Below are positions 5,511-6,396 of a DNA stretch of 6,396 nt, one piece after another; the stretch's first letter is position 1, and each line of letters opens with the position of its first letter. Origin of the DNA: Erysipelotrichaceae bacterium (GTDB taxonomy: Bacteria; Bacillota_I; Bacilli_A; Erysipelotrichales; Erysipelotrichaceae); contig JABUSI010000263.1 of assembly GCA_021442745.1 (NCBI GenBank), forward strand, positions 1 to 6,396, written 5' to 3'. Both the position numbers and the translations under genes were made by a program. The notes under the pieces were generated by a model. It was not told the DNA's origin, did not search any database, and was given only the letters and a program-made list of their open reading frames with translations.

Positions 5511-6022
5511 AACAAGTTGCCGTACGAAACATCCGGTTATGTACCAAGGACTGCTTATGCCTGTACGTCTGCCCGACCGGGGCAACCGATACCGAAAACA
5601 GCATCATCGATACGACAAAATGCACCGGTTGCAAATCATGCGCCGATGCCTGTCCGAACGGTGCCATTTCCATGGTTCCGCTATCCTACCCTGCCCAGCA
5701 GAAAAAACAGGATGACGTCATCGCTATATTGAATGCCGTATCTTACCGCAAGATGCAAGCGGAAACCATAGCGAATCAAATCGCCTGTCAGGCCGGCAAT
5801 CAAACCGTACAACCGCTGATGCAAGCCATTGCCCGCTCATCCCGGTTGATTGCGGAAGATTTGATTCGGGAAGCCGGTTATATGCTTCCCCAAAGTGCCA
5901 ATGCACAAGATTTCCTGCAAGGGTTACTCACAAATCCGCCTGACGATTTCCCGACCGAAATCGTAACCGAACTGTTAACACGCATTCCATGCAACGAAAC
6001 GAAAGAAGGAATTATACAATGA
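5507..6022 (+). CDS. Two-cluster [4Fe-4S] ferredoxin-like protein with helical C-terminal domain
   Basis: Probably an electron donor within the operon. The 171-residue protein starts with a ferredoxin-like domain (about 1-60). The second cluster site is canonical, CTGCKSCADACPNGA (39-53; Cys39, 42, 45, 49). The first is not: LCTKDCLCLYVCPTGA (11-26) has cysteines at 12, 16, 18 and 22, and the usual second-ligand position (15) is Asp. The cluster may be held by Cys12/Cys16/Cys18/Cys22 or by Cys12/Asp15/Cys18/Cys22, like the Asp-ligated ferredoxin of Pyrococcus furiosus. Residues about 65-171 are a largely helical tail that I do not recognise, with lone cysteines at 94 and 162. The ATG (5507) overlaps the previous TGA by four bases, and AAGGAGG (5491-5497) inside the previous gene is its binding site. 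The stop overlaps the rubrerythrin start in the same way. Confidence 0.88.
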   Translation: MKQVAVRNIRLCTKDCLCLYVCPTGATDTENSIIDTTKCTGCKSCADACPNGAISMVPLSYPAQQKKQDDVIAILNAVSYRKMQAETIANQIACQAGNQTVQPLMQAIARSSRLIAEDLIREAGYMLPQSANAQDFLQGLLTNPPDDFPTEIVTELLTRIPCNETKEGIIQ

Positions 6023-6396
6023 CAAAATGGAAATGTACTGTATGTGGTTATATACACGAAGGCGATACGCCACCCTCAAAATGTCCGGTCTGCCGTCAGG
6101 GAGCCGACAAGTTTGTAAAACTCGAAGAACCGAAGAATCCTTACGAAGGCACACAGACGGAAATAAACCTCAAAGCCGCTTTTTCCGGCGAATCCCAGGC
6201 AAGAAATAAATATACGTATTTTGCTTCCGTTGCCAGAAAAGAAGGCTATGAACAGATTGCAGCGTTATTCTTAAAGACGGCCGAAAACGAAAAGGAACAT
6301 GCCAAATTATGGTTCAAAGAACTGAACGGCATAGGCAATACCGCAGATCCAGAACAGGTTGTTGTAGGAAGCGATTTCCTGACCGGCTACCATTGC
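6019..6396 (+). CDS. Reverse rubrerythrin (N-terminal rubredoxin), 3' end outside window
   Basis: Predicted cytoplasmic peroxidase that reduces hydrogen peroxide, and perhaps oxygen, at a diiron site. The ATG at 6019 gives 126 codons open to the window edge. A rubredoxin-like domain comes first: Cys6, Cys9, Cys22, Cys25 with 12 residues between pairs (KCTVCGYIHEGDTPP, then KCPVC). The four-helix diiron domain starts near residue 45. Visible ligand motifs are FSGESQARNKY (55-65; Glu58) and ENEKEHAKLWF (89-99; Glu91 and His94, the ExxH motif). The second half of the diiron site lies beyond the edge. Classical rubrerythrin has the rubredoxin at the C-terminus; this is the reverse order known from clostridia. 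The ATG overlaps the ferredoxin-like gene's TGA by four bases, and GAAGGA (6005-6010) is eight bases upstream, so translation is probably coupled. Confidence 0.95.
   Translation, partial: MTKWKCTVCGYIHEGDTPPSKCPVCRQGADKFVKLEEPKNPYEGTQTEINLKAAFSGESQARNKYTYFASVARKEGYEQIAALFLKTAENEKEHAKLWFKELNGIGNTADPEQVVVGSDFLTGYHC

Overview
The window looks like chromosome of an anaerobic low-to-moderate-GC Firmicute (Bacillota), plausibly a gut-type lineage. The basis is consensus AGGAGG ribosome binding sites, one TTG start, a C-terminal cell-wall-anchor-like signal, short intrinsic terminators and a rubredoxin/ferredoxin/rubrerythrin cluster typical of strict anaerobes. No name below the phylum can be supported from this sequence alone.

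Layout. (1) 1-959, plus strand: the 3' end of a large secreted surface protein with beta-rich modules, a linker, a KPATG sortase-like motif, a membrane segment and a short charged tail. (2) 960-1063: a short convergent gap with two hairpin terminators. (3) 1064-2155, minus strand: a six-helix membrane diguanylate cyclase (GGDEF). (4) 2284-3852, minus strand: glucose-6-phosphate isomerase of the long (about 520-550 residue) class, with its own terminator at 2238-2267. (5) 3853-3964: a divergent promoter region between pgi and a Crp/Fnr-family regulator. (6) 3965-4633, plus strand: the Crp/Fnr regulator, closed by a strong terminator at 4733-4769. (7) 4783-4854: a perfect 16-bp inverted repeat around a candidate promoter. 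(8) 4872 to the right edge, plus strand: a three-gene operon with ATGA overlaps at both junctions. It encodes a protein with a rubredoxin-like domain at each end and a degenerate rubrerythrin-like middle, a two-cluster [4Fe-4S] ferredoxin-like protein with an uncharacterised helical tail, and a reverse rubrerythrin (rubredoxin domain first) cut by the window edge. That last gene has no stop inside the window.

How the genes may work together. The three-gene operon reads as a dedicated electron relay for reductive removal of peroxide (and perhaps oxygen): ferredoxin-like donor, rubredoxin-type shuttle, then the diiron peroxidase. The adjacent Crp/Fnr protein keeps CRP-like DNA-contact residues but lacks the cAMP-pocket motif and the FNR cysteines. 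The two identical operator-like 16-mers in front of the operon make it a natural candidate for the local regulator. The most interesting parts are the double-ended rubredoxin protein, the ferredoxin's shifted Cys/Asp ligand pattern, and the paired inverted operator-like sites.
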